This document shows, one piece after another, positions 25,688 through 35,173 of a DNA stretch of 38,826 nucleotides. The translations under genes and the position numbers were made by a program. Position 1 is the stretch's first letter. Each line of letters begins with the position of its first letter. The DNA lies in NCBI GenBank assembly GCA_009392195.1, contig VFGY01000031.1, positions 1-38,826 of the forward strand, in the 5' to 3' direction. Below the pieces are notes generated by a model, which saw only the letters and a program-made list of their open reading frames with translations, made no database searches and was not told the DNA's origin. Source of the DNA: SAR202 cluster bacterium. Its GTDB lineage: Bacteria > Chloroflexota > Dehalococcoidia > Lucifugimonadales > OSU-TB39.

Positions 25688-26563
25688 ATGCTTACTAAAA
25701 ATAAATGTAAAACCTTAGACTGCATCGTATTTGGAGAAATAATTTATGATATATACGACGGCATGCCTCAACTTGGAGGTGCACCTTTAAACTATGCTTG
25801 GTATTTGTCACAATTTGGAATGGAAGTATTATTTATTAGTTCAGTAGGCAAAGATAAACTTGGTAGACAAGCATTGGAAAAAATCGAATCAAACAACCTA
25901 ATATTTTCTTCAATTGCTATTAGTGACATTAAGACAGGAATTGCTCAAATAAGTGGAACTCCAGAAAATCCTGAATTCATAATAAATAAAGGAGTTGCCT
26001 GGGACAAAATAAATTTGCCACATGATATATCAAAATATCAAGCTAAGTGTATTTATTTTGGAACATTATCACAAAGAACAACATTTAACCAAACCTCTCT
26101 GAAAAATCTTCTCAAACTAAAACTTAAATCCTCCAAAATGTTTGACTTAAATTTACGCAAAGACTACCATACAAAACCCATTATAGAATATTCTTTAAAA
26201 CAATCTGATTTTGTCAAAATGAATCAAGTTGAATTTGAATATATTTGTAAATTATTAAAAATACACTCACCAGATGATCTATTAAGTGTTTATGACATAA
26301 ATACCATTTTAATCACAAATGGGGATAAACAAGTTAATCTAATAAATAAGCAAACATCAATGACTGCCCTACCTCCTAAATCCAATACAATAGACACAAT
26401 AGGAGCTGGCGATGCATTTTTCGCTACATTCACAGCAGGTCTAATTAAAAACCTACCCCTAAACCATATCCTATCAAAATCCTGTGAAATCGCTTCCTAC
26501 ATTACTGAAACCCAAGGAGCCATAGTCAACTTACCTCAAAATCTCAAGAACCTTAAATATTAA
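25688..26563 (+). CDS. PfkB-family sugar kinase
   Basis: A ribokinase/PfkB-fold kinase of about 291 residues. The N-terminal substrate motif is QLGGAPLNYAW, and the C-terminal PfkB signature is DTIGAGDAFFATF with the catalytic base D244 (numbered from the TTG at 25682). FGEIIYD at the start and ITNGDKQV before the signature fit fructokinase-type members. It phosphorylates a sugar or sugar-like alcohol with ATP; the specificity is not readable. I prefer the ATG at 25688, 6 bases inside an upstream TTG. The thioesterase gene follows after 11 bases and should be co-transcribed. Confidence 0.88.
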   Translation: MLTKNKCKTLDCIVFGEIIYDIYDGMPQLGGAPLNYAWYLSQFGMEVLFISSVGKDKLGRQALEKIESNNLIFSSIAISDIKTGIAQISGTPENPEFIINKGVAWDKINLPHDISKYQAKCIYFGTLSQRTTFNQTSLKNLLKLKLKSSKMFDLNLRKDYHTKPIIEYSLKQSDFVKMNQVEFEYICKLLKIHSPDDLLSVYDINTILITNGDKQVNLINKQTSMTALPPKSNTIDTIGAGDAFFATFTAGLIKNLPLNHILSKSCEIASYITETQGAIVNLPQNLKNLKY

Positions 26564-26574
26564 AGGATTAATCA

Positions 26575-27072
26575 ATGACAACTAATAACTGCCATTCTCA
26601 AATATCTCTCAATGACTTTAGTGATTACGGATTTTGTTTTGCCTGCGGACCCAAAAACAGTTCTGGGTTAAAGTTATTTTTCAAACATAAAGATAAAGGA
26701 GTCGAAACAAGTTTCGAATTTGACTCAAGGTTCCAAGGATTCCCAAATTATATGCACGGAGGGATAATAAGTACTATCTTAGACGAAACCATGAATAGAG
26801 CCGCGCTAATACAAAATTACTGGGTATTAACTGCAAAAATGGAAGTCAAATTCAAAAAACCAATTATCATCACCGAAAAAATTACTTCATACGGCGAAAT
26901 CAAACGAAAAATAGGCAAATTACTTCTAATCGAATCCTCAATCAAATTACAAGATAATTCTATAGCGGCAATAGCAAGCGGACATTTTGCTATAATACCT
27001 GAAAATAAATTAAAAGATATGACGAAAGATTATCCACGACTAGCTAATCAATGGATGCATTATCCTGATTAA
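26575..27072 (+). CDS. Hotdog-fold thioesterase (PaaI-like)
   Basis: A 165-residue hotdog protein. The N-terminal C-F-A-C-G-P-K-N-x-x-G-L (about 22-33) and the central helix HGGIISTILDETMN (about 61-74) are hallmarks of PaaI-like acyl-CoA thioesterases; the D in LDE is the likely catalytic acid. It should hydrolyse an acyl-CoA or related thioester in the cytoplasm. The Shine-Dalgarno AAGGA is eight bases upstream. It lies immediately after the PfkB kinase; I see no pathway that would link the two. Confidence 0.87.
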   Translation: MTTNNCHSQISLNDFSDYGFCFACGPKNSSGLKLFFKHKDKGVETSFEFDSRFQGFPNYMHGGIISTILDETMNRAALIQNYWVLTAKMEVKFKKPIIITEKITSYGEIKRKIGKLLLIESSIKLQDNSIAAIASGHFAIIPENKLKDMTKDYPRLANQWMHYPD

Positions 27073-27093
27073 AACGGGCTTTTAGTAGATTAT

Positions 27094-27909
27094 TTATTTG
27101 AAAAACAACTTAGCAGGTGTATCATTTAATATTTTCTGTTTATCAGTATCCGACAACCCCAGTTTATCTCGAACAAGAGAAATAGAGTCTTCATAAGTTG
27201 CTAAAACAACTTGATATGGAGAATCGCTTCCCCACATAAGCCGGTCTGGCCCAAATGCATCTATAATCCGATTTACAACAGGAATCAAATCTTCGTAAGG
27301 AGGAGTTTTCTTCCCTTGTGAATGGAGCCTCGAGATTTTAACATAGACATTAGGAAATCGAGATAAGGCACAAAGCTGATCAATATTATGGTCATTTGCT
27401 GGTTGCATCTCTGCCAATCTAGTCATATGGTCAATTACAACAGTTGTATCTGGATATTCGCCACACATCCGATCTATTTCAGGTACTCCTGGAGGATGAG
27501 TTATAGGACAAATAGCTTGACCAGTTTGTGCAGCTACTTTGAACATCTGTTCATAACCGGGATGTTGAAGCCAAGTTTCAACATCTGACCCAGCTCCAAT
27601 TCGAAAACCGGTTATACCTTGTTCCAAAAGCCCTTTCATATCAGATTCTATAGTCTCACCATCATGGTCAACTTGGCCTATCCCGCCAAAAACACCGGGG
27701 AATCTCTTTATAGTATCAGTCAATATACTATTATCTGGTCCATAGTTCCCTATTTGAACCATTACTATCCGGCTTACTCCAGAAGGCTTCGCATGCCTAA
27801 GTATATCTTCTGGCATAAATTCTTTCGGTTCAAAATCTTCTAAGTCACTCCCAGGATATTTTTTTGTATCTTGAGTCCATATATGAATGTGAGTATCTAT
27901 CCAAGTCAT
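27094..27909 (-). CDS. Amidohydrolase-2 family TIM-barrel hydrolase
   Basis: A 271-residue metal-dependent hydrolase of the amidohydrolase-related (ACMSD/LigI-like) family. D5-T-H7-I-H9-I-W at the N-terminus, VVIDHMTR near the middle and GSDSPYQ towards the end supply the expected metal ligands and catalytic Asp. Members decarboxylate or hydrolyse lactones and aromatic acids, so a lactonase-type role is plausible. An upstream in-frame start exists, but GGAGG (27918-27922) sits eight bases before the ATG at 27909. It is the last gene of the six-gene minus-strand cluster, 56 bases after an NHL gene. Confidence 0.88.
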   Translation of the reverse strand: MTWIDTHIHIWTQDTKKYPGSDLEDFEPKEFMPEDILRHAKPSGVSRIVMVQIGNYGPDNSILTDTIKRFPGVFGGIGQVDHDGETIESDMKGLLEQGITGFRIGAGSDVETWLQHPGYEQMFKVAAQTGQAICPITHPPGVPEIDRMCGEYPDTTVVIDHMTRLAEMQPANDHNIDQLCALSRFPNVYVKISRLHSQGKKTPPYEDLIPVVNRIIDAFGPDRLMWGSDSPYQVVLATYEDSISLVRDKLGLSDTDKQKILNDTPAKLFFK

Positions 27910-27965
27910 TAATTTTTCCTCCATTTAAAAAACATATTGAATCTTAAAATAATTGGATTTTACAT

Positions 27966-28991
27966 TTAGGGATTTGTTTCGTATATCTGAACGCGATGTC
28001 TATTAGATTCAACAACGTAAAAGTAACCCTTCGAATCTATATGTAATCCAACCGGCCCCCAAAAATATGGTTCAGTTTGGGAAGATATTTGATATCGAGA
28101 TTTATTCAAATGCTCAGGCAATTCAGGCGTCAAATCAGAATTAACCCGATGCTCCCATTCATCTGGATTGGAATCAAAAAAATCTTTAGCCCACTTAGAT
28201 AATGTAGCTTCTCCATTTAATATCTGTACAAGGTCTCCTTCTTGGTCAAATATTTGGACACGCTCATTACCCCAATCCGATATATACACATCACCTAAGT
28301 TATCTACCACAACTCCTGAAGGTCTTGTTATTGGATTTATCCGATTATTTTCGGACCCGAACATCATTATAAAATTTCCGTTATTATCAAATTTTTGCAC
28401 ACGATCATTTCTCCAATCAGCGATGTAAATATTGTCTTCTTTATCAACGCCAATACCCCAAGGCATATTGAATTCTCCTATAGAATCGCCTTGCGTGCCC
28501 CATTGAAGGATAAAATTGCCAGATGAATCATATTTTTGTATTCTGTGATTAAATTGGTCCGCAACAAAAGCATTATCATTTGAATCAAATGCTATACCTG
28601 AAGGACCATCAAATTCACCCTCTCCATTCCCTTTATCCCCCCATTTAAACAAAAATTTTCCAGACAAATCAAAAACTGAGACCCTGTGCAAATATTCATC
28701 AGTAACATGTAATCTATCCTGGTTATCAAAAGCAATAGCTACTGGCAACATAAATTGTCCATCTTCAGATCCACCACCACTTCCAAATTCTCCGATATAC
28801 TCTTCTTCTAAATCAAAAAACCCAATCCTAATAGCTGCGCGTCTAGTGGTATCACAACGGTTTACAACATATATATTCCCGTTACTTGCTACTGAAACGC
28901 TGTAAGGATTTGCGAACCCTCTACCATTAAATCCATTATTGCAAATCCCAATTGTTTTGAAATATTTCACTCTATCAATGTTATTTTCCAT
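27966..28991 (-). CDS. Six-bladed NHL-repeat propeller, copy 2
   Basis: A 341-residue protein of six NHL-type blades at about 24-67, 78-117, 126-165, 173-212, 220-258 and 308-338. Typical lines are DQFNHRIQKYDSSG, DWRNDRVQKFDNNG and DWGNERVQIFDQEG. Between blades 5 and 6 is an insertion (about 259-307) containing SKWAKDFFDSNPDE, which is also present in the NHL protein encoded at 30481-31494. NHL propellers bind proteins, RNA or ligands; a few are enzymes. There is no signal peptide. It pairs with the DUF1800 gene 53 bases upstream, and this pair is a divergent copy of the pair before it. Confidence 0.88.
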   Translation of the reverse strand: MENNIDRVKYFKTIGICNNGFNGRGFANPYSVSVASNGNIYVVNRCDTTRRAAIRIGFFDLEEEYIGEFGSGGGSEDGQFMLPVAIAFDNQDRLHVTDEYLHRVSVFDLSGKFLFKWGDKGNGEGEFDGPSGIAFDSNDNAFVADQFNHRIQKYDSSGNFILQWGTQGDSIGEFNMPWGIGVDKEDNIYIADWRNDRVQKFDNNGNFIMMFGSENNRINPITRPSGVVVDNLGDVYISDWGNERVQIFDQEGDLVQILNGEATLSKWAKDFFDSNPDEWEHRVNSDLTPELPEHLNKSRYQISSQTEPYFWGPVGLHIDSKGYFYVVESNRHRVQIYETNP

Positions 28992-29044
28992 TACTACTTC
29001 TTCAACTAATTTAAATAATATACTTTAAGAAAAGTACTGAAACA

Positions 29045-30460
29045 TTACGCCATTTGAAATTCTGGCGATGCTCCGATAAGGCTTAATAGTTCCCCTATCC
29101 TTTGATCGTTTTTATCTTTGTTTTTCTCATCTGAGAAATCAATATCTCCGTCATTCGAGACGTGCTGTATCAAAACTTCTCTTGTTTGACCAGACACCTC
29201 TATAGGACCCACCAAATCCAAACAAGAATCCAAAAGTTGTTCTGGGGTAAAACTATGTTGATTAGATTTTTTCAAACAATCCAATATATACTTAATCCCT
29301 GGATTATCAGTGTTACCTAGCTCTTGAACTACAAAATTGATTCTTTCTACTAAAGCTCCACTATCAATCCACTCAACTCCCTCATGCCATCCTTCCACCG
29401 TCGGTGGCTGCAATAACCCCTGTCCCATGAAGAAACATATTTTTGCAACTTGTTCAATATCTAATGTTGGAGAGTTATAAGAACCAGCTATTTTTATAGC
29501 TCCAACAACTAATTCTACTGGACCTTTTACCCGATCATAACGACATTCACGTGATTTGAAATATTCTGAATTAAACAAGCAGCGCAACACGGATCTTATT
29601 TCATGATTTGATTTGAAATATTCATCTACCATTTCATCTACTACTTTTCTTTTCAGATCGTCATCTATCTCATCAGCAGCAAAAAACTGGAAAAGACGAG
29701 AGCAAATAAACTTAGCAGCATCGGGGTTTTTACAGATAATACTTACAATTTCTTCTCCATCAAATCGACCTTTTTCTCCAAGAAACTCCTTTTCTTCGCC
29801 ATCATGATCATCCTCATTATAAGCAAAGTGCCATGCAATCCTACCGTAAGGCCATATCGAATCCTTAGTAGCTCTCATGCTCATATATTCCGCATTACCT
29901 AGCGTCCAGCCAGTAAATGCCCGCGCACACTCTTTTATATCGTCTTCCGTATATGCTCCTATTCCTAAAGAAAATAGCTCAAGGAGTTCCCTTCCATAAT
30001 TTTCATTTATCGCTCCTTTATGATTATCCTGATTATCTAACCACACAAGCATTGCGGGATCTTTAGAAAGTTGAACAAGTATTTCATCAAATTTCCCAAG
30101 TCCATATTCCCTGAACATATCAATTTGATTAAGCAAGGACCTTGCTTGATTTAATTTAGAGTATCCAGTAGCAAATAACCCATGCCAAAACAACGCTATT
30201 TTTTCTTCCAAAGGGCTAGTAGTTGTTATCATTCTGTACATCCAATAAGCTGCAGCTCCAAAAAGCTCCCTCAATTCTGATTGATCAACGTGGTACCTTC
30301 TAATTATGTCATCAGGAAGATAATCAGTTCCTACTGGATTCAATAATTTTTCAACAGTAGATTCATACCCGATTTGCTGGTATGTATCTAATTCTGACCT
30401 ATTAGCAGTGAACCCTGCTCTTCTCAACAAATGTGCTAATACTAAATTGTCACATTCCAT
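29045..30460 (-). CDS. DUF1800 protein, copy 2
   Basis: A 471-residue DUF1800 protein. Family landmarks include LAHLLRRAGFTA at the N-terminus, then ALFWHGLFATGYSKLNQ, ENYGRELLELFSLGIG, DDIKECARAFTGWTLG, EFLGEKGRFDGEEIV and PPTVEGWHEGVEW. The biochemical role of DUF1800 is unknown; it is regularly found next to DUF1501, as here. Family members often carry an export signal, but this one starts directly with the conserved helix. GAGGTGA lies about seven bases before the ATG at 30460; an in-frame TTG sits one codon upstream. The gap to the preceding NHL gene is 20 bases. Confidence 0.9.
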   Translation of the reverse strand: MECDNLVLAHLLRRAGFTANRSELDTYQQIGYESTVEKLLNPVGTDYLPDDIIRRYHVDQSELRELFGAAAYWMYRMITTTSPLEEKIALFWHGLFATGYSKLNQARSLLNQIDMFREYGLGKFDEILVQLSKDPAMLVWLDNQDNHKGAINENYGRELLELFSLGIGAYTEDDIKECARAFTGWTLGNAEYMSMRATKDSIWPYGRIAWHFAYNEDDHDGEEKEFLGEKGRFDGEEIVSIICKNPDAAKFICSRLFQFFAADEIDDDLKRKVVDEMVDEYFKSNHEIRSVLRCLFNSEYFKSRECRYDRVKGPVELVVGAIKIAGSYNSPTLDIEQVAKICFFMGQGLLQPPTVEGWHEGVEWIDSGALVERINFVVQELGNTDNPGIKYILDCLKKSNQHSFTPEQLLDSCLDLVGPIEVSGQTREVLIQHVSNDGDIDFSDEKNKDKNDQRIGELLSLIGASPEFQMA

Positions 30461-30480
30461 CAATACTCACCTCAATAAAA

Positions 30481-31494
30481 TCAAATATTCTCGTTAATCT
30501 TAAGGACCTGCATCCTATGTCTATTTCTATCCACCACAATCACTAAATCGTCATGGTAATTTTCTACAGAAATTGGTGACCAGAAAAATTTCTCTGTATG
30601 GTAAGACTGTTCATTCAAATCCCAATTATCTGTATCCAATTCTGGTTCTAAATCAGATTCTGCCCTAGCTGCGTTTTCATCTGGATTAGAATTTAAGAAA
30701 TCTTGGGCCCACTTCGAAATGCTTGCATCTCCTCGCAAATCCTGAATAGCACTACCATCTGCAGCTATAACTTTAAGCCTATGATTACCCCAGTCAGTTA
30801 CATACATGTAACCATTAGAATCAACACTAATATCGGATGGTCTTCTCAGATTATTTGAATTCGAATAATCATTCCCATATTCTCCGATAAATTCGCCAGT
30901 ATTTGTGAATTTCTGTATTCTATCATTACCCCAATCAGCGACATAAACATCACCTGAATTAGAAATCGTTATACCCCAAGGCATATTGAACTGACCTTGC
31001 CCATCACCTAATTCACCAAATTCAAGTAAGGTTTCTCCTTGGGGACTAACTTTTTTAATATTACTAGCCCCATTATCTACAACCCAAACAGAGTTTTCTT
31101 TGTCAGTAGCAATCCCAGCCGGTTTAAGTAATTTAACTCCAGAACCATTTCCAGACTCCCATTTTCTGACGAATTTTCCGTCAAGGTCAAAAATGCTGAT
31201 TCTATTTAGATATTCATCTGTTACATAAATTAACCCATCTCCAGAAATCGAGATTGAAGTCGGCCATATGAACTGACCATCATCTGAACCGTGAGAAGAA
31301 AAAACCCCATAATATTCGCTTTCAATATCGCACATTAAAATTTGGACACCTCTAGGATCCCCATCATGTCCTCTACCTAGAACAAACAATTTATCGTCAG
31401 GTGCAACTGCAACATCCACTGGGTAATAAAAACCCCTACCTTCCATGGCCGCTACCCCAATAACAAAATTGTAATCAAGCCTTTCATTAACCAT
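30481..31494 (-). CDS. Six-bladed NHL-repeat propeller, copy 1
   Basis: A 337-residue NHL propeller with repeat lines DEYLNRISIFDLDG, DWGNDRIQKFTNTG and DWGNHRLKVIAADG. Like its neighbour it has an insertion before the last blade with SKWAQDFLNSNPDE and a following acidic stretch. The two NHL proteins align along their full length, so they are paralogues. No signal peptide is seen. It sits between the two DUF1800 genes, 51 bases after one and 20 bases before the other. Confidence 0.88.
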   Translation of the reverse strand: MVNERLDYNFVIGVAAMEGRGFYYPVDVAVAPDDKLFVLGRGHDGDPRGVQILMCDIESEYYGVFSSHGSDDGQFIWPTSISISGDGLIYVTDEYLNRISIFDLDGKFVRKWESGNGSGVKLLKPAGIATDKENSVWVVDNGASNIKKVSPQGETLLEFGELGDGQGQFNMPWGITISNSGDVYVADWGNDRIQKFTNTGEFIGEYGNDYSNSNNLRRPSDISVDSNGYMYVTDWGNHRLKVIAADGSAIQDLRGDASISKWAQDFLNSNPDENAARAESDLEPELDTDNWDLNEQSYHTEKFFWSPISVENYHDDLVIVVDRNRHRMQVLKINENI

Positions 31495-31545
31495 AGAATT
31501 CCCTTAATTAATACTTTTTATACGTGCCTAGAATCGAGAGGAACA

Positions 31546-32976
31546 TTATGCTCTCTGGTAATCTGGAGTAGAAGCAATCATGCGTAAAATATTAGCAACA
31601 TCATTTTCACCCAATTCCAGTGAATTGAACCCATCATTATTTTGAGCAGACAAATAATTTATTAATTCTTTTCTACTCTTATCCGTTAAATAAACGAACC
31701 CCAATTCATCAGTACATCTATCAATGAATTCACTAGGATCTGTACATTCAGATTCGATTAATCTTAATATGGCATTTTTGATTCCCGGCTTGGTAGAATC
31801 TCCAATCTGTGCTGAAGAAAAGTTAACTCGCTCAACTGTCGTACCAGTATCAATCCACTCCAATCCTTGGTGCCAACCCTCTACAGATGGAGGGTTGATT
31901 AGTTCCTGCCCCATCACGTTGACCTGAGAGGCATATTTCATCATTGAGGGATTAGGACCAGTTATTTCTCCCGTCACTCTCAAAATACTTGCAACCAGTT
32001 CAGCTGGGCCTTTTATTTTAGTGTTTCTAATATTTGATGATTTAAAGAATTCTGAATTGAATAAAAACCGTAAAACCTCCATGATATTGTAGCCACTTTC
32101 TAAATAAACCTTTGTAAGAGCTTCAATCGCTTTTCCATCCCTAGGTTCCTCATATGGCCATTTAGTAACAGGGGGTTCATCAGCGACAAAGAAGCTATAA
32201 AGATGCCTAGATATAAACCTCCCAGTTGCCTCTTGTTTGCAGATTATTCTAATTATATCTTCACCGTTGAAATTACCTTTCTCGCCTAGGAAGGTTTTTT
32301 CTCCATCGTCATGGTCGTCTGCAATATACTGAAACTCAAAAGAAGTTCTTCCATAAGGCCAAAGAGAATCATTTTGAGCTTTTAATCGAACATAATCTTT
32401 ATTTCTTATAGTCCAACCCGTAAAAGCTCTAGCACATTCTTTTATATCATCCTCGGTGTAATTGCCCACACCCATAGAAAACAATTCCAACAACTCTCTT
32501 CCATAATTTTCGTTAATTGCACCCTTATGATTATCATCATTATCTAACCACATCATCATTGCAGGATCGGTGGAAATCCCCATCAAAATATCATGCATAT
32601 TGCCTAAAGCAAGCCGACGAAACATCTGAATTTGATTGTTCATTATCTTGCCTTGAGTTAATTTTGAATATCCAGTTGCGAAAACGCCATGCCAAAACAA
32701 AGCCATTTTTTCAATCAATGGAGTATCCGAAACAACCATACGATAAAGCCAACTCGATTGGGCTCCAGCCATACCTAAGCCACCTGAAAAATCAGGACAA
32801 TGCCTGTAAAGGACATCGTAATCTATACCATCTCCTGCATCAGGATCCAATAAATCATCAACAATCTGTCCATACGACTTCGAATCAATTATTTCTAGTT
32901 GACTTGCCGTAGTCCCAAATGCCGCTCTTCGAAACAAATGAGCCTTTAGTTGTAAATCCGATTGAGTTGATACCAT
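31546..32976 (-). CDS. DUF1800 protein, copy 1
   Basis: A DUF1800 protein of about 476 residues, with AHLFRRAAFGTTASQLE, then ALFWHGVFATGYSKLTQ, ENYGRELLELFSMGVG, DDIKECARAFTGWTIR and PPSVEGWHQGLEW. It is a full-length paralogue of the gene at 29045-30460. Starts at TTG 32994, ATG 32979 and ATG 32976 are all open. AGGGGG at 32981-32986 favours 32976 (4-base spacing), though that spacing is short. No export signal is seen. It lies 65 bases after the DUF1501 gene. Confidence 0.9.
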   Translation of the reverse strand: MVSTQSDLQLKAHLFRRAAFGTTASQLEIIDSKSYGQIVDDLLDPDAGDGIDYDVLYRHCPDFSGGLGMAGAQSSWLYRMVVSDTPLIEKMALFWHGVFATGYSKLTQGKIMNNQIQMFRRLALGNMHDILMGISTDPAMMMWLDNDDNHKGAINENYGRELLELFSMGVGNYTEDDIKECARAFTGWTIRNKDYVRLKAQNDSLWPYGRTSFEFQYIADDHDDGEKTFLGEKGNFNGEDIIRIICKQEATGRFISRHLYSFFVADEPPVTKWPYEEPRDGKAIEALTKVYLESGYNIMEVLRFLFNSEFFKSSNIRNTKIKGPAELVASILRVTGEITGPNPSMMKYASQVNVMGQELINPPSVEGWHQGLEWIDTGTTVERVNFSSAQIGDSTKPGIKNAILRLIESECTDPSEFIDRCTDELGFVYLTDKSRKELINYLSAQNNDGFNSLELGENDVANILRMIASTPDYQRA

Positions 32977-33041
32977 CATGCCCCCTGATTGCAAAGAGAT
33001 ATTTGCTTATAAAACTTATCCAACAATAAAAACTAATATAA

Positions 33042-34190
33042 TTAGTGTCCGTTCTTTATAAAGTCAAATTTATCAAAATTCCCATTCACAATTTCTGGGG
33101 CATCTAAATGCAACCAGTCCTCAAGCAACGTTGTATATGTCTGCCTAAAGTCATTATTGAAATGTAAATCTCCGTCCAGGTGATCTTCAGGTTTTAGCGA
33201 AGGATATTCGCCATACATGCCACCCTTTACAGAATCTCCAATAATCATCGCTATCCCACCTGAACCATGATCAGTACCAGAACCATTATCTTTAATTCTC
33301 CTACCAAATTCGGAAAACAAAAATAGAGTTGTTTCTTTACCTTTACCATGTTCGTGCACATCGTCCATAAAGTCGCCAACTGCTCCAGATACTTCTTTCC
33401 AAAGTTTTTCATGGGTTTCCAACTCACCAGCATGAGTGTCAAAACTACCATGCTGAGTATAGAAAACCCTGGTACCTAAATCAGCAAACATTACTTGTGC
33501 AGCGCTCTTTAAACTTTGTGCCATTGGGTCACTAGCATATTCCACTGAAGATTCATACATAGCTGGAGCTGTTCTTAAAATATCAGCTCCTTTTAATGCG
33601 TCTGTACCAGTTTGCCCTAGAAAGTCCATTACAGAGTCTTTACCTTGAGCTCCTCCATACATCTTTGCAAAAGTGTCAAGAGCAAATTTCCTCAAAAAAT
33701 CATCCTGTATATCTGGAAACAATCCATAAGTTTCTAAATCACCTACAGATGCTACCGGCACCCCTCTGCATCCCAATGCTCTTGGCAAGCCCCTACCAAA
33801 ATTAACACCCGTGAGCACATTATCGCTTTTCGGGTCAATATCTCTTATAGCTCTACCAAGCCAGCCTTCGGTCCCAACATCATCTGGTAAAGCTGTGTGC
33901 CAAATATCCATCGACCTGAAATGCGACCTATTAGGCTGAGGATATCCAATACCATGAATAATTGCTACTTTACCTTCATCCCATAAACGTTTAATAGCTT
34001 CCATACCAGGCCGAAAACCTAATTCGTCGTTTATAGGAAGAACTTCTTCAGGATTTATCTTAACGCTAGTCCTGAAATCATTATAAAAACCATTCGTATA
34101 AGGAACGATTGTGTTTAAATAATCATTTCCTCCAGATAATTGAAGAACAACTAAATTATTGTCTACAGATGTTTTGCCATTAGTAGCCAT
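33042..34190 (-). CDS. DUF1501 protein
   Basis: A 382-residue DUF1501 protein with LVVLQLSGGNDYLNTIVPY (13-31), HFRSMDIWHTA (90-100), TQHGSFDTHAGE and FSEFGRRIKDNGSGTDHG. These metal-site-like residues place the family in the alkaline phosphatase/sulfatase fold clan, but no reaction is established. Many DUF1501 proteins start with a Tat signal; this one starts MATNGKTSVDN and shows none. It heads the cluster, with GGAGG six bases before its ATG and a 65-base gap to the first DUF1800 gene. Confidence 0.9.
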   Translation of the reverse strand: MATNGKTSVDNNLVVLQLSGGNDYLNTIVPYTNGFYNDFRTSVKINPEEVLPINDELGFRPGMEAIKRLWDEGKVAIIHGIGYPQPNRSHFRSMDIWHTALPDDVGTEGWLGRAIRDIDPKSDNVLTGVNFGRGLPRALGCRGVPVASVGDLETYGLFPDIQDDFLRKFALDTFAKMYGGAQGKDSVMDFLGQTGTDALKGADILRTAPAMYESSVEYASDPMAQSLKSAAQVMFADLGTRVFYTQHGSFDTHAGELETHEKLWKEVSGAVGDFMDDVHEHGKGKETTLFLFSEFGRRIKDNGSGTDHGSGGIAMIIGDSVKGGMYGEYPSLKPEDHLDGDLHFNNDFRQTYTTLLEDWLHLDAPEIVNGNFDKFDFIKNGH

Positions 34191-34884
34191 AGCTACCTCC
34201 CTATTACAATCATGATTTGGTTTATTTAATATTAAAATAATTTGAAAATAATCTACACTAAGGATTATCTGGATTCAATACAAACCAACATCAAACTTGC
34301 AATTAATTTTCTGATATTGCCTAAATAAACATCCTAAAAAGTATAGCGCCATAGCTTTAACTACAAGATATTTATAAGAATAGCATTTTCAAATTACTAG
34401 TGTTTTAAAACCAGACATCATGATTAATAAATATAAGTTGAAACATTTAATCCACCAACCTGAAAATATAATGTCACAAGTAACTCCGCCTAATAGCAAA
34501 ACCGTTGAGGGTACAATTTTACCCTTTCCCCAATTTGTAAAGAACCAAAATAAAGAAATTTTTGCAAACAATAAAACCACAAAATTTGTTGTATACAGAC
34601 CAAATCAACATAAATCAAATGAATGCACTCAAAAAGAAACTATTAAAAACAAATCTCATCTAAATAGCTACAAACTAATTGCCGCAGATATTAAAATAAG
34701 TACAATTAGCGAAACATTCGAATCGGTGAAAATTAAATGCACAAATTATTTCAATTCAAAAGCAGGCTAAAACAAGTAAAATAATGTACCAGTAATCTTC
34801 TTGTACACCTTCGTTGCTTCGATCAATTTACCACCTAACAGTAATCTTGACACACATTACCAAGAACCCATAACATGGTCGTAG
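34191..34884. other. Gene-poor stretch before the tRNA pair
   Basis: About 690 AT-rich bases lie between the DUF1501 start and tRNA-Phe. The only extended open frame is the doubtful one at 34420-34770. The left end must carry the promoter of the minus-strand DUF1501 cluster, but I cannot point to convincing -35/-10 boxes. I see no repeats or RNA gene. Confidence 0.4.
34420..34770 (+). CDS. Doubtful 116-residue open frame
   Basis: An Asn/Lys-rich open frame without a Shine-Dalgarno and without a recognised family. An internal ATG (residue 18, MSQVTPPNSK) is an alternative start. Composition follows the AT-rich background, so it may be chance. The segment EGTILPFPQFVKN is the only part that looks protein-like. 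Confidence 0.25.
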   Translation: MINKYKLKHLIHQPENIMSQVTPPNSKTVEGTILPFPQFVKNQNKEIFANNKTTKFVVYRPNQHKSNECTQKETIKNKSHLNSYKLIAADIKISTISETFESVKIKCTNYFNSKAG

Positions 34885-34957
<73 letters not shown>

Positions 34958-34988
34958 CACCTTATTAGAATATTGACACAACTGAATA

Positions 34989-35063
<75 letters not shown>

Positions 35064-35173
35064 AAACATAAACCAACAGTATTGAGGGTTAAATCCCCCT
35101 ATCTTGAACGGGTCTTGCTCAAATGCTAAACTCGACGCATTTCGAATTAATTTGATTACTAGGAGATTTCCAA

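Noticed and set aside
35064-35110. Terminator after the tRNA pair (AGGG/CCCT hairpin near 35085-35100)
   Set aside because: The stem is only about four base pairs and no T-tract follows.
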